A stretch of 64,000 bases of DNA from Bilabrum cf. latius (taxonomy: Eukaryota; Bigyra: Bicosoecida; Bigyra; Bicosoecida): positions 310,001-374,000 of the forward strand of contig OZ237750.1 in assembly GCA_965178125.1 (NCBI GenBank), read 5' to 3'. The position numbers and the translations under genes were made by a program. Of this stretch, positions 46,301-58,500 are shown one piece after another (the first letter of the stretch is position 1; each line of letters starts with the position of its first letter). The notes below the pieces were generated by a model, which did not search any database, was not told where the DNA came from, and saw nothing but the letters and a program-made list of their open reading frames with translations.

Positions 46301-49179
46301 TTGGTATTCGATCGCTGCAGCTGCACCAAGCCCTAGCCATTGCGAGCTGCTTTCAGATCGGCTCGCCTGCTGAGACGATGCGAGCTTTGCGGTGGTGTGG
46401 TCTGGCGCCAAGCATCCGAAAGGCAGACAGATACGTGTTGGCACCTATGCTTCCGCAGCCGAATGCGTTGGCCTGGGGTATTCGGGCGCACAGTGTGCCG
46501 CTGAAGACTATCGAATCGGCCTCACTGTTGCCGTCTGATGCCTCGGCACGTGGCAGTGGCTCGTCGCTCTCATACTATGGCTCGCATGCTGGCACCCGCA
46601 GCGTAGCGCCGATCGATCCGGTTGAGTACACAACAGCGACAGACGTAGGGCTGCCCAGCGGTGCAATTGGGCCCACATATGGGAGTTCAGGTAGCTCACC
46701 TTCGCGATCGACAGCCGGTGCTTTGAACCAGCGAGGCGTCTATTAGCTAGCCGCAGGCCGCACTTCTACTTGTAGCCCCGACACAGCTACGCCCGCCGAT
46801 TAGCCGCGCACGACGGGACCCAGCGCCCATGGTGCGAGCCACTGCTTCACCTTGCTTGAGACGAATCACCTCGCGCTGGAAGTCGTGAACTGGATGCTCG
46901 ACAATGGGGGTGTCGAGCAGGTGGTGCACCGGACCAGCGCGAAGCTCTACGCAGCAGGGTGCCGCAACGAGAAGGTCGCGCACGTCGGGCTCAGCCGCCC
47001 CGGAACTATGGGTGCGGCCCATGGCCAGGAGGACTGGATTCCGACTTATCACGCCTCGGTCGGTCGGTTTCTCTTGCGCGTGTTTCTTGCGGAGCAGCTT
47101 GCTCACAGGCAAGAGGCTGAGGCATTGGCTCGATCCAGGGAAGGTGGGCGTGCAGGGGTTCGGAAAGGTGGTAGCAAGAGCAAGAAGGCGGGGAACAGTG
47201 GTGCAGAAGGATCTACGGTCCAGTCCAACGAAAGTCAAGACAAGGCAGACGCAAAGAAGAAGCTCAAGGCAGTCACATCGGCGGCTCGTCGGTCTTCGGC
47301 GGGAGCCGTAAGCCAAGCCCACGGAGGTTCATCAGCTGCTTCAGTCTCTGATGAGCCTGCTGTGCCTGATGCGCGGAGCCCGGCCGGGCGAGCTTACATG
47401 GTACGCATGACGATGGGAATTGACGACTCCGTGGAGCGCCAGGCAGCTGCATTCGAGACAGCGGTTACGATTCACTCGTCCTTGTCCAGCCGGTGCCGAT
47501 GCTTTGGTGTTCTCCTCGGCCTTACCGACACGCCTTCAATTGGGGTGGACCCGGCTTCTAGGGCCTACTGTAGGCTAAGGCGGCTCGAAGTGGCCCACGA
47601 GTCTGCAAAGCGCGGCCTCCTCATTGCCTCCCAGTCGCTCGCGTGGCCCTGCCCACTAGACCACAGCCCTGCAGCCTTTGCTCAACCAGGTAGTGCTGGA
47701 GACGGGCACGAGGACCGCACCATCGACGAAGAGGTTCAGCAGGAGGCCAGTATCATGTCCATGGATGTGCTGCGGGCCACATCTGATTGGCGGCAGATGT
47801 TTTTGGAAGAAGGAGGGGAGGAAACGGAGCAAGACTCTCCACCGTCAGGTAGAGCCAGCAGCCAATCGCCCACACGCGGTGGGGCAGGGCGTTCCAAGTA
47901 GCAGGTAGACACTGCTCGTTTCCATGCTTGTGATTGCGCGTAGCAGCTAGCTTTGTGGGAGCGGTACTGCTGCCTGCTGGCCCTGGCTGTCGATACGGCG
48001 CTAGACGGCGAGAAGGGTGCGATTTCGAGCGAGGTTATCGCCTCGTCTGCAGCTCGATTCTACCTCTTGAGGCGGGTGGGTCTCGAGTGCAAGGACCAGT
48101 TCGAGATGGGAAGCGGGGACATCAAGCTACTCGGGGCAGGGAGGCGATCTGGAAGCCGCAAGACAGACGGCCAAATGCAACCACCAAGCAACTGCGAGCA
48201 CGAGTTGGTGACCTGCGTCGGGGCTCCGGCCGGGGAGCTCGTGCCGCTTCCAGAGAGCGTGAATGCTCGAGGCGCTGCAATTCTTCGGCCCGGGGTCAAG
48301 ACGCTGTGGGCGCAGGAGCAGCAGGGGAACTCGTCCACCGTGAGGTTGGGGAACAGCCAGGCGGTGGCCTGTCATGACTTGCTAGAGGCGCGACTCTTCG
48401 AGGGCCTCGTGCAGCCGAACGGGCCTGTTGGTGGGGCGGGTGCATCGCATGGTGGTGGCACGAGCAGCTCGGAGGGCGGACCACCGCCTGCGGTTGCTCG
48501 GTCTGTCAGCATGACGGAAGCAGCCACGGATACGCTGACGAGTTTCGGGCCAGTCATTGACGGCTTCGTGCGCCTGTACAGGCACTAGGAGTAGGAGGTT
48601 CTTGGACCTGGCCATGGCTTGATTGGCGACCTGCCGATCGACGCCAAGAAATCGATCGCTCCGCTGCTGCCCGGCAGTCCCATCGGGAGCGGGCTGGTGC
48701 AGCTGCAGGGCGGCTGGACGATGCTGACCGTGGATCGAGTGAGGTCAATGTGCTACCGCTGCCTGTCGCAAGGCCTTGATGCCCGTGAATCGGACCGCAT
48801 GCAGGCGCAGCTGCTTTCTTCCGTGCTCGCTGAGACAATGCAGCAGAGGGGCCGGGAGCAGGACCTCCTGAAGCGAGCAGCCGAGCGGAGCACCGACATC
48901 CGGTCCAAGGATATCAAGGCCGGAGAGGACGACCCGCAGGGCTCCAGCCAGGCTGGCGTCCCTCTGGTCGAGCTAGACCGGGCGATATGCGGCCAGACGG
49001 AGAGGCTCGCGGCGATCGACCATGTTGTGAGCAGGCTCGAGTCGCACCTGCAGGTGGGGCACCCTGGGTTGTTCGCGGTGGATGATGTGGTTGAGCTGGC
49101 GATGGACGTTTCGCTGCTCTACTGGGTGCTCTACCCGGTGGGAAGTGGGGCCGGGCAGGCAATGGAAGACGGAGAATGA
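40315..49179 (+). CDS. Giant unknown protein (2,954 residues) with 20 in-frame UAGs
   Basis: A single frame from ATG 40315 to UGA 49177-49179. UAGs lie at 40492, 41560, 41743, 42817, 43087, 43327, 44278, 44404, 44413, 44635, 44854, 44938, 44992, 45646, 46744, 46801, 47899, 47941, 48586 and 48592; no UAA or UGA interrupts about 8.9 kb. Composition is Ala, Arg, Gln, Ser and Gly-rich. Coiled-coil segments are visible (MRERVAQLEQELANVKKEYK, ARALLQVKQRLRGLEKQLQE). Globular-looking patches include LALEVVNWMLDNGGVEQVVH and MDVSLLYWVLYPVG near the C-terminus. I recognise no family. A cytoskeletal or scaffold role is only a guess from the coils and size. An exon upstream of 40315 cannot be excluded. 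Confidence 0.68.
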
Positions 49180-49372
49180 TTCATTTCAGCCGTGCATCCG
49201 TAACTCAAAATCGTTTGGCGACACTACAGTGCAAAGTCCTGCCCTGCCATAGACCAAGCCACAGGCTGGCCCATACGACTAGCTTTGTTTGCAAGAGCTT
49301 GAGCCCGCAAAACTATGAACTCTATCTCGAAATGACATATCCTCAAATGGCAGTTTGCATGGATTCAATAGC

Positions 49373-51511
49373 ATGTCGTCGCCGCTTCCTCCGAGTCGGC
49401 TTGCGACCACCGGGATCGGATCAGTTCAGGAGGCGAGCACAACATGCAATATTCCACAATTAGGCACTATGCACGGTGCCAAATACGGTCAAAGGCCTCG
49501 CAGAAAGGGTATATCGAGGAAAAAGCTAAGCTACGCCCGTCTGTTGGATGATAGCGTCGCAAGCAGTTCTGTTCGGAGCAGCCGAACTGGCAACTCTGAG
49601 AACATGATTGGTTCACCAGAAGAGCACGCAGCATCCAAACACGCAGGGCCCAAGAGGGGGAAATATAGAGAAGTACTCGACAAGTTTGCAGCAGCTGCAG
49701 ATATCGCCTCTCCCTCGCTGAGCAAGAGCGTGCAGTCGCCGGACAAGGTTGGCGCCATCGGTGACAGGCGGATTTCTGCCGGCGGCGCAAGCTCCTTCTC
49801 CGATATCGAAAGCGCATTGCTAAAGAAGCTTGGACCAAGCCCTGGAATACGCAAACCACTCTCTCCGCTCCCTTCAAACTCTGCGTCTCGTGCTGGCCGG
49901 AGCTCAAGGCGCGATTCACAACTGTCTGAGATTCCTGAGAAGCGACGGGTTCGTTTTGCTGCTGGGGACGACATAGAGCAGACGTCTCATTTCCGCAAAA
50001 CGAGTCCAGCTACTCATGCAGTTGACAATGCTCAGAAGCGCCTGATGCGCAAGGTTCTTCGTGCCAGCAAACCGTCTGCCAGAGCGAGGCGCAGCGCATT
50101 GGCCTCGTTCACTCAGCCCAACGATGCTGATGGCGAAAATGCTTCGCAAGAGCAGCCTTTAGAGGACAACCAACCTATCGCAAGGCCTAGTCCGGATCAT
50201 CACACAAGCGATGAGGCCGTTCGTGAGGTACGCAAGACTTCATCAAGGTCAGATGCGAGAGTGGTCTGGCCAGCGAGCAATTCGAGTGAGCAAGCTGCCG
50301 AGCAGTAGCAGGAAGCCGCTCGTGAGTAGGCACCCGTGACCCAATTGAGCTCTCCACGTGAAATTTCTGGTGCTATCCGGTCTCCAGTTGGCGTGGATGC
50401 AGAGTGCGATCCTGCCTTTGCGGGGGAGGTGGACGAGTCGAACGGTGCGGCGCATGATATCGGTGGCGCGAGGCAGACCATCGGAGCGGATTCAAACGTG
50501 GTAGACAAAGCACCTGAGCTGGATATCTCAACGAGCATCAAATATGTCACTGAGACAGCAGCGCACGAGATTCCAGCGGAAGAGGCAGCAACAAGAACGC
50601 AAGGAGGTGGTGCCGATCGCCGGCAACAGAGCAAGGTACTCCAGCCAACTTCAAGCAAATTGCTGGCACCCGAAGGTCCGTCGTCGCCAGAGATCATTAT
50701 GCTTGACGCTTAGAAGGCTATGCCGCAAGTTATCGAAGCGGAGCGCGAGGATCAGCCAGTTGCACAGGCGGCGAGTCCAGAGGCCGAGGCCGCCTCTTCC
50801 CCCTCCTCCTCCTCGTCCTCCTCCTCCTCGTCTTCCTGGTCGTCATACACGACCGTGGGTGGGCAAGAGCTGCAGCCGAAGCCAGGACCATGGCAATCCT
50901 TTGCAGACACGGATGAAATTGTGCCCGGCGTGACGATGGCCGACATAGAGCGCGCCGCGCTTGCCAACAAGCACGGCAAGCTTGGCCGGCGCTCGGCCGG
51001 GGTGTCCCTGGCACCAGGCAGGTGAGCATCAATTATGCCATGAATAGCACGCCTCGGCAGCTACACTGTCCCATCTATAGTATTTCACTGGACTGCCCTC
51101 CATGCCTAGACTTTCCTTCCCCCTCTCCATTCACGCAGCCTGCTGATGCTGGACACGTCCCGCGTGCAAGCGAGACCTCTGCCTGTCGGCGCCATGCCCC
51201 GCGAGATCAGAGAGATACTGTCGCAGCAGCTCAAGTTCCAGAACAAAATCGACCGATTGCCCCTCGTAGGGCACAGCAAGCAGCTCACGAGATCCCTCAA
51301 AAGGCGCCGCAGGGTCAGGGACAAGGTGCTCGCCAAGGTCATCGAGAAGGTACCGATGCCCGAGTGGGACGAGAAGCACGGCGAAGGCACCAAAGCGGAC
51401 AAAATTGCTGCGGTTAAGGAGATACTGCGCAGGAGGGAGGTGTGCAAAGCTCGCTAGGAGCTTCTGGCGAAGGACTTGAAGGTCGTGCTCGGTAGGAAGC
51501 GTCGGCGGTGA
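49373..51511 (+). CDS. Basic, Ser-rich unknown protein, probably nuclear
   Basis: Exons: 49373-51021 and 51139-51511 (673 residues). The intron has GTGAGC and CACGCAG, joining in phase 2. UAGs lie at 50306, 50327, 50711 and 51455; the stop is UGA. It starts MSSPLPPSRL; a polar region is rich in Ser, Arg and Lys (KRRVRFAAGDDIEQ, KPSARARRSALASF), and there is a Ser run (about 50797-50835). The C-terminal exon is helical and very basic (QLTRSLKRRRRVRDKVLAKV), ending near GRKRRR. Nuclear localisation is inferred from the basic clusters. No known domain recognised. Confidence 0.65.
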
Positions 51512-51714
51512 TGGATCCTTGACGACAAGGACGAGAAGTGCGATTTGCCCTGAGAAGGACCATTCCAGTGATAATTTTGAGCATATCGTAACGTACAGCT
51601 TTGCAATTCCATATTTTGTGGTATACAAAGCCCATTCTGCATCTCAATCCGATCGGATCCGGAAGAATACTTTACTCTTCGAATAAATTCGACACTGAAA
51701 GAGACAAAAACCTA

Positions 51715-52136
51715 ATGTATGCGGCATTTGCTATGTTTGGCTTGACATATTCTGCGTTTGGTGCTACTGATCCCGTTTTAGAGCTTCCAATCATGGATTC
51801 AGAAGCAATTGCACTTGCTTCTGACTGCATCACACAGCCAGATGCTAGCTGTAGACTGCAGATCTGAGCCGAAACTTGACTGTTGGTTGCACCTAATCTC
51901 CTGGCAGATTGCAGGTACTGTGGGTACCTCCCTCCAACCAGACGTTCCAGTTCGCAGAGCGGGGCATCATGGGCATAGTTCACGTGCCTGTCAACCCCCC
52001 GGCCTCGGGACCGGACGACAACTGCATCAATGCTTGGGACCCCCTACCAGTCCTACCAAGCAAAAATGAAGGCCAACGGCAACGCGGCGGGGTGCCCCGC
52101 GCTGAGGGGACCGACGCGCAGCCCGTGACACGGTGA
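51715..52136 (+). CDS. Possible small secreted protein, PA-domain-like, gene structure unresolved
   Basis: ATG 51715 opens a frame with a signal-peptide-like start (MYAAFAMFGLTYSAFG) and runs 49 residues to UGA. About 60 bp downstream a second frame reads PPSNQTFQFAERGIMGIVHV, then PVNPPASGPDDNCINAW. This resembles the protease-associated domain of some membrane E3 ligases. No consensus GTRAG donor links the two. It could be a two-exon gene with an unusual intron, a decayed gene, or chance. Confidence 0.25.
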
Positions 52137-52411
52137 ACTAATCGCACCCACTAAGGCGCGTGGGGCTGGGCAGTAAGCGGTGAACTAATTGCACCCACTA
52201 AGGCGCGTGGGGCTGGGCAGTAAGCGGTGAACTAATCGCACCCACTAAGGCGCGTGGGGCTGGGCAGTAAGCGGTTGACTAATGGCACCCACTAAGGCGC
52301 GTGGGGCTGGGCAGTAAGCGGTTGACTAATGGCACCCACTATGGCGCGTGGGGCTGGGCAGTAAGCGGTTGACTAATGGCACCCACTATGGCGCGTGGGG
52401 CTGGGCAGTAA
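52130..52411. repeat. Minisatellite, six copies of a 47-bp unit
   Basis: The unit begins GCGGTGAACTAATCGCACCC and ends GGGCTGGGCAGTAA. Six tandem copies at 52130, 52177, 52224, 52271, 52318 and 52365, differing at a few positions (TGAACT/TTGACT, CTAAGG/CTATGG). Its length is not a multiple of 3 and it carries UAA/UGA in several frames, so it is non-coding. Confidence 0.95.
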
Positions 52412-52765
52412 GGCAGGGTCGCGCGATAGCTCACCCCCATGCGCGACGAGAGGTGATGTGCGAGTGGCACATGGTGCTGGAAAATTCATGTGTACGTGGG
52501 GGGGGGGGGGGGAAGAGCGGCTGGCCAGTACTTGCGTGGGATCATTGTAGACATGCAAATCTCAAGTATGTAGTTCAAGAAAAAACAGACGCCGCAAAAC
52601 TGGACGCTGCTCCCAAGGCCAGACACTGCCATTGCATTGCGCCAAGGGCAACGAGTCCGACTAGAGGGAAGCAGCAGCTGCAGTCGCGGGGGCACGTGCC
52701 CTGTGGCACGCCATTGATGCCGTTCATTTCCATGGCTTCTCCTTTGCTTCTCCTTTTGCGACGAA

Positions 52766-53404
52766 TCAAGCGCTATCTGAAGTATCCTCTCGCCCAGCCG
52801 GCCCATCCGCCTCCCCGTCAAGCAGGACACCAGCAGCCACCTCCGGGTGAGTTGCGTGCGGGTGCTCGTTTGCATGAGCAATGTACGACAGTGCACCGTT
52901 CCAAAGAACAGAGACGCAGTTCGTAAACAGAATCTAGCTCTGCAGCGGGACGACCTTGAAATTAACGAACTGTGCCGCGGGCCATATCGCCCAATTGACG
53001 AGCATCGTGTGCCAAAATTTCGATCGAATCATCTCCACTGGAGACTTCCCCTCAATGACAGCTTTAACGCCATAAAATCCAACCACAAATGTCGGAGCCC
53101 ACAAAAGCTGGTCGGCCGCAACACGAGCCAACACTGCCCGCATGTGGCCCCCTGGGAACTTCCTAGCTAAGAATGGGTACCAATACACCAGTACAGGTGC
53201 CACAAATACTGTCCGGATTCCTCCAATCTTGCAGGTACGCTTCCAGTCCCAATTGCGACTAGCAGATTTGTCAATAAAACGTTCCAGCTACTAGCAAGCA
53301 ATATCTCCGCCGCACCCGATTCCAAACGCAAGGCACATATTACCTACAAGAGGATATCTCTACAGTGAACTGCTATACAGGTATCTCAGGCGATGCCATG
53401 GCAT
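52766..53404 (-). CDS. Mpv17/PMP22 family membrane protein
   Basis: 212 residues in one frame, ATG 53404 to UGA 52766-52768, with UAGs at 53360, 53291, 53288 and 52934. It opens MPWHRLRYLYSSSL-UAG-RYPLVGN, followed by GDIAC-UAG-UAG-LERF. That is the family signature GDxxxQQ with both Gln as UAG. NWDWKRTCKIGGIRTVF, WYPFLARKFPG and DQLLWAPTFVVGFYGV match the family. NWAIWPAAQFVNFKVVPL and VLWNGALSYIAH complete the C-terminal signature. Four hydrophobic segments are expected in the inner mitochondrial or peroxisomal membrane. Relatives are implicated in channel activity and organelle homeostasis. The coding start overlaps the start of the divergent kinase by 7 bp. Confidence 0.9.
53288..53293 (-). 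other. Tandem UAG-UAG at the QQ of the Mpv17 signature
   Basis: Two adjacent in-frame UAGs occupy exactly the paired Gln of the conserved GDxxxQQ motif (here GDIAC-UAG-UAG-LE). Family members commonly read GDIISQQLVE or GDVIAQQ. Confidence 0.93.
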
Positions 53405-55110
53405 CACCAGTGTTGAAAACCACACAGTTTTCGTCGTCCACTGAAGCTGGCGCCGCGCACGATGCGACCAGGTGGTTCCGCAAGTACTTGCTCGGTGCGA
53501 GCATTGCGCAAATTATAGGGTATTCCATCGGAAATCGTGCGCCAAACATGTCAGTTCCATTATTTCAGCTTCACACACGACGAGATCTTGGGCCAATGCT
53601 TGGATGTGGCTATGAGTGGAAGGTTTATCTTCCGTCTTAGCTAGTACTATCTGCGTCGTGCGGGCGATCGTGCGTTTGGAAGGTGGCAAACAGAGAGTAG
53701 TCACTTCAATCACTAGATTTATTGTACCGCATCCCGTTTACGCCCTTTCTTACCGGGTATGGCGAAGTTCCTGTCGAGGACATCAAGGTTCGCTCCGCAA
53801 GTATTATTGGTGCTCGGACAATGTCAGCATACCTGACTGAAAGAGCGGACTGCGATTTGCTTGGTCGTGTAGCATAGTACAATGGAGAGCTGAATGAGAA
53901 GTACGGTTTTGAAGCAGCTGGTGCCATTATCGCGGCGTCTCTATGGCTGAAACATACTGTGGGAATCTGCGTGGGGGACATCAAGCTGGAGAACTACCTC
54001 GCACTGGACAAGGGGCGCCGCATTGCTCTTTGTGACATTGGCATGGGTGTTCGCTGCGGTATTCCCTGCAGGCTGGCCCCCAATAGGAACTCACAGTACT
54101 TCGCCCCGGAAGCACTTGCCTCGATTCGCAACGGGACTTCCTTCGACCCCGAGCTGGCCGACGTCTTCTCCATCGGATGCTGCATCGTTGGGCTGCTCAC
54201 AGGACGACGAGTCGTCTTCACCGAGAGCGGCAGAGCAGTATACCCCGCCACCATTGGCAGATTCGGCCCGGGAGTCCTCTAGCTGATCGGCATGACCCTG
54301 GATACGAACCCCGCCAAGCGAGCCGGGCTTGAGGAGCTGGGCGACCATCCCATCATCCGAAACACCCAGAGCATGCAGACGCTGCGCCTCATGATGTACG
54401 GACGTAAGCCTTGGCTTGCGAGCATGGCCCATCCTCGGGGCGCGGGTGTCGTGGCTTGGTGTGCGCTGGGGGAGCCCGCATCGAAGCACCACATGCCACG
54501 TGAGCAGCAAAATGTTCAGAGCACCAGGGGGCCGGAGGAAGCCGCCTCACAGGCCTCCACCAGCACCGTGTCGCTGTAGACTGCACGGTTGCATAGCAGG
54601 GGTGTCAAAGAGGGGGGCTCTACATCCTCCTCACACGCCGGACGCGGCAACTCGCGCGATTCAGGTCAAAGCGGCGAGGCCGGGACGACTGGCACCCGGA
54701 CACGAGGTGCGCGGGGAGACCATGTCCAGTGCTCGCCCGCGGATGCTACGGTCGGTACGGGCTAGATGAGAATGGAATCGGTCTCCTCGCCCGACGCCAC
54801 GAGTCCCGCGGTTCCCGATTTTTCGTGGAGCCCCGCCTCCACAGCCTCCTCGAAATCTCTGGGAGGAGGAGGGGCGCGTGCACGCCGAGGGCTGATGCGG
54901 CGAGGGCGCGCCGGGTCTGCGAGGTGCACTCCCAAGGCATCGCCTCGGGAGCGTGGCAAGGGGGGCCGTTCGTGCGAGGCCGCCGGGCCATCTCCTGAGT
55001 ATCTGGACATGCGTGAGCTGTACGCTGCGGCACGGGGATGCCTGCTGCCCTCGTGCTCCGAGGTGCTGCTATGGGGGTGTGCCGTGGCAGGGAGCCGTGG
55101 CAGTGTGTGA
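53398..55110 (+). CDS. Divergent protein kinase
   Basis: 570 residues in one frame to UGA 55108-55110, with UAGs at 53638, 53698, 53875, 54280, 54577 and 54763. Kinase landmarks are a degenerate Gly loop (LGCGYEWKVYL), a candidate Lys in CVWKVANRE, the catalytic loop VGDIKLENYL (Asp, Lys and Asn kept, His-Arg lost), CDIGMG for DFG, FAPEAL for APE, and DVFSIGCCIVGLLTG for subdomain IX. The subdomain XI-like VL-UAG-LIGMTLDTNPAKRAG is also present. Catalytic residues are mostly kept, so it may be active. A disordered Ser/Arg-rich C-terminus follows. The start is either 53398 (gccATGG) or 53548; the latter would avoid overlap with the Mpv17 start. Confidence 0.75.
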
Positions 55111-55511
55111 TGCCCGTGTGGATGATGAAGAGGTGGCTATTTTGCTGGTGAATTGTAGTTGCATACTACATGCCGTACGTGCACCTCACGTCAGTTTTTT
55201 GGTCGCTGGAACAACTGGTTGCAACCAGTCCGCGGTCAGTCGCCAATCGAGTCATCGCATTCTTCGCAGCTCTTGGGCCTTACTCGATTCTACAGGTCTC
55301 GCGAATAAGTTTTTACAGGCATGTCTGATGCGTTTATCGTGCCCGGGCGGTGAGCGAAGCTTCCTTTTCACACAATTGGACGTGCGCACTCGCAGAATCC
55401 TCGCTTAGTCTTCTTTGACGTTTCCAAAAACAAGCTCTCGCATGCAGCTCCCGAGGCAGAAAGCGGCAGTCCCATCCTTCTCCGGCACAGTTCAGTCCGA
55501 ACGAGCCGCCA
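55111..55511. other. Intergenic
   Basis: About 400 bp between the kinase stop and the MYB start. A minus-strand ORF at 55334-55606 overlaps the MYB start and has no recognisable domain. Nothing else seen. Confidence 0.5.
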
Positions 55512-58500
55512 ATGCAAGTTCGAGCGGCTTCAATCAAGAAGTCAGCGACCGTGGCTCCACCCTCGCTGCCTGGAGCGTCCACCACAGGTGATAGACCGGT
55601 CGCCACGATCCGAACGACTGGAGAAATATCGCGATCCCAGCAGTCCTCTGCCTCAATGGTATCTGCCGGCGTCGCTTCGAGGCCACGAAGGCTGCGGCGG
55701 CGGCCTCGAGGAAAGGACGATGATAGCAGCTGCGCCGGTCCGGAAGCACGGAATGGCCGAGCTGCCGGTCATGTGTAGTCAAGCACACATGTAGGACAAT
55801 CGCTAGGCACCGGAGCTTGGGAAGGAGGGCTGCAAGAGCGATCAGAGGTTTCGATCCTGAGATCATCTGGGGCGGGCACTGGAGCTGGCGGCCCACCCTT
55901 TGCGCATTCCGGCCCGCCCCCTCCAGCCGCAACCAAGCGAAGATCTGGGGCTTGGAATGAGGATGACAGCAACGAGCTGCGCAGGGCGGTGGCTCGCGTA
56001 GGTACGGACAATTGGGAGCTTGTGAGAACACCAACGAACTTGGTCGCAAGCAAGGCGCCTTCTATTCCATTGAGTACCCGTGCAGGCATCGATTGCACCC
56101 GTACGCTTTCATTTCATTTTACGTGTTTGCAGGTGCAAAGCCTTATGAGCCGCCCTTGGACCGCCAAGGTCCTGCGAGCTCGCTGGAACAAGGTAATCAA
56201 GCAAGCCAGAGTTAAGGGTGGCTGGATCGCCGCCGAGGACTTGCAGCTGAAAGAACTCGTCGTGTCCATGGGCGGCCCCGAGGGCATCCAATGGAGCGCA
56301 GTCGCCATGAAGATGGACACCAACAGGGATGGGAAGCAGTGCAGGGACCGCTGGCACAACCACGTCGACCCTAGCATACGAAGGGGAAAGTGGACGCCCG
56401 AAGAGGACGACAGACTTTTCTTGTTGCAGAAACGGATCGGAAATAGATGGGCAGACATCGCCAAGCTGCTTAACGGCCGCACTGAAAACATGTGCAAGAA
56501 TCGTTACAACTCCAAGGCGAAGTCCGTGTGGGCCTCGGACCGATGGCCCAGGTTCGACGGCAAGCCGCAGTCGTACATCGACGAGTACCTGGGGATGGGC
56601 AACTCCAAGCCGGCGGACGCCGTAAAGGAAGCCAAGGCAGCTGCTGTGGAGCGCACTGCGACTGCCCTCCGCATGCAAGAGGTCACTAGGATGCGTGGGC
56701 ACAGCGTTGACATGGACGGGAGCGACGAGGACGAGGACGAGGACGGTCATGCAGGCAAGAGAGCCGGCAGGGGCAGGGGCAGGGCAGGCGCGCGGGGCTC
56801 GAGGCGGAGTGGTCCCCAGGGAACAATGGGAAGAGGCAGCGGTCCATCCAGCGGGGCCTCGGCCTCGTCGGCAGGAATGCGGGGCCCCGGCACCAGTAGC
56901 AGGGGAGTGGTGCACGGCGTTGCTGGCTGGGGGCAATTCACGCTGCACGGTTAGGAGGACCTCGCCCGTGCTGTGCGGGATGCGGGGGACAGCTTCCTTA
57001 TCGCTGGGGGTAGCACCCGCGGGATCGATGCGTCGCTGTATAGGGGTCGAGGCGGCGCGCGCAGCGACGCCGAGGCTGTAGGGCGCATGCGCAGGCGGCA
57101 GGTCACTGCCTCCCCGCCTCCGCCTGGTAACGACCAGGATGTGCTGAGGGATTGGGCCCTCAGGACAGCCTCCACGTTTGCCTACGCGCAGAGAGACAAA
57201 TTGATTCCGGATCCGTTCGCGGGCGTGGATCCGGAGCTGGTGTTGAGGATCGCCGCAGCAGCTGGTGAGATGCCACCGCAGTCCGACCAGGAGAAGAGAC
57301 AGACGGTCGCCTTGGTGGCCCAGCTGCTGGCACAAGCACACTTCCAGCTGCAGCGGATGAGTGAGAGCGGAGATGGGGCCACAGAGGAGTAGACAGCCGG
57401 CTCTAGCGTGCCTGAACCAATGTCTGCGGAGGAATTTAACATGGAGAGAGGGCGCGGCGCCGGCAGGTCCGTTGCCGAGGGCGAGGGCGAGGGCGAGGCC
57501 ATGGAAGGCGACATGGATGAACTTGGGTCGGAAAGCGGAAGCAAGACGCGCTCCTCCGCGTCCAATTCGGTGGCTGGGTACAGCGGCAGCACGGGGATCA
57601 CGGGGATAAGCCCGTCTGGCGAATCCACCCCCTCGCCCGCCGTGCTTCAAACGGGAAGGGCGCGAGGGATGGGAGGGAATGGAGGCAGCCAGACTTCCTA
57701 TTACCCGTCGACTTCGCAGCTCGACCAATCCAATTCCGATTTCTTTTTGGGGACCCGCATCGCCAGGCCGGCGCCTGTCTCTGCCGACCGTCCCGCGCAT
57801 GAAGTGGAGCAGTACGTCGGTGCGATGGCCAGGGCACTCATCAGGGTCGTGGGATACATGCAAGACAGGATGGTCATTCCCAGGCACTTCACGCCGCGCG
57901 AGGCCGAAGATGGGGACGACAACAAAGACGAAGAGCCTGAGGCGGAAAGTGGAGAAATGATGGCTGCGGCTGCTAGCTCTGGTGCAGCTGCGGACACGAC
58001 AGCGTTCCCCATGTCTCACAGCTCTGTTGCAAGGCACTGGGACTCTAGCGTGCGAGGAAGCGGCGACGGGCTCGGTTTAGGCGCGGTTCCAATGACGGCA
58101 GATTCTCCCGGTGCACTCCCGCAACGCTCGCCGACATCTCTGGCTGCGTCTGGCCAGGAAAACGGATACTTTGCACAGGCAAGTTCCAGCGCGCGGGCTG
58201 GAGCAACCGCCAGCGATGCTGGACTGACACGCGAGCCAGCTGCGCTCCCGTCAGCCGCCCCGGCAGCAGCCTCTCCCATGCGGGCGGGGGAAGGCGGATC
58301 CCCGTCAGCATCCAGCGCGCACGGGAGGTCCTCCGTCGCTCTCACGGTCAGCACGGAGTCCTCGGCTGCAGCCATGGCGCAGCCCAGGAGCGGCAGCGGC
58401 AGTCACGCAGGTGATGGCGGCGGCAGCTCGTACCATTCGAAGCAGCAGCCAGGTCAGAAAGGATCGTCCGGGATGGAAAGCGTGCCGAGGTCTCCAATCG

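Larger units (their letters stand above)
51512..52765. other. Gene-poor stretch with minisatellite and poly-G run
   Basis: Contains a doubtful small secreted-protein fragment (51715-52136), the 47-bp repeat (52130-52411), a run of 15 G at about 52498-52512 and nothing else I can support. A 192-codon plus-strand ORF at 52348-52926 begins in the repeat and runs antisense to Mpv17; it is not called. Confidence 0.5.

Noticed and set aside
52130-52411. CRISPR array
   Set aside because: The 47-bp units are contiguous with no unique spacers, in a eukaryotic context; it is a minisatellite.
52348-52926. Plus-strand ORF of 192 codons
   Set aside because: It starts in the minisatellite, crosses the poly-G run and is antisense to the Mpv17 gene.
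53398-55110. Kinase gene as a catalytically dead pseudokinase
   Set aside because: Lys, the catalytic-loop Asp/Lys/Asn, the DxG Asp and APE are all identifiable; only His-Arg of HRD and Phe of DFG are changed.
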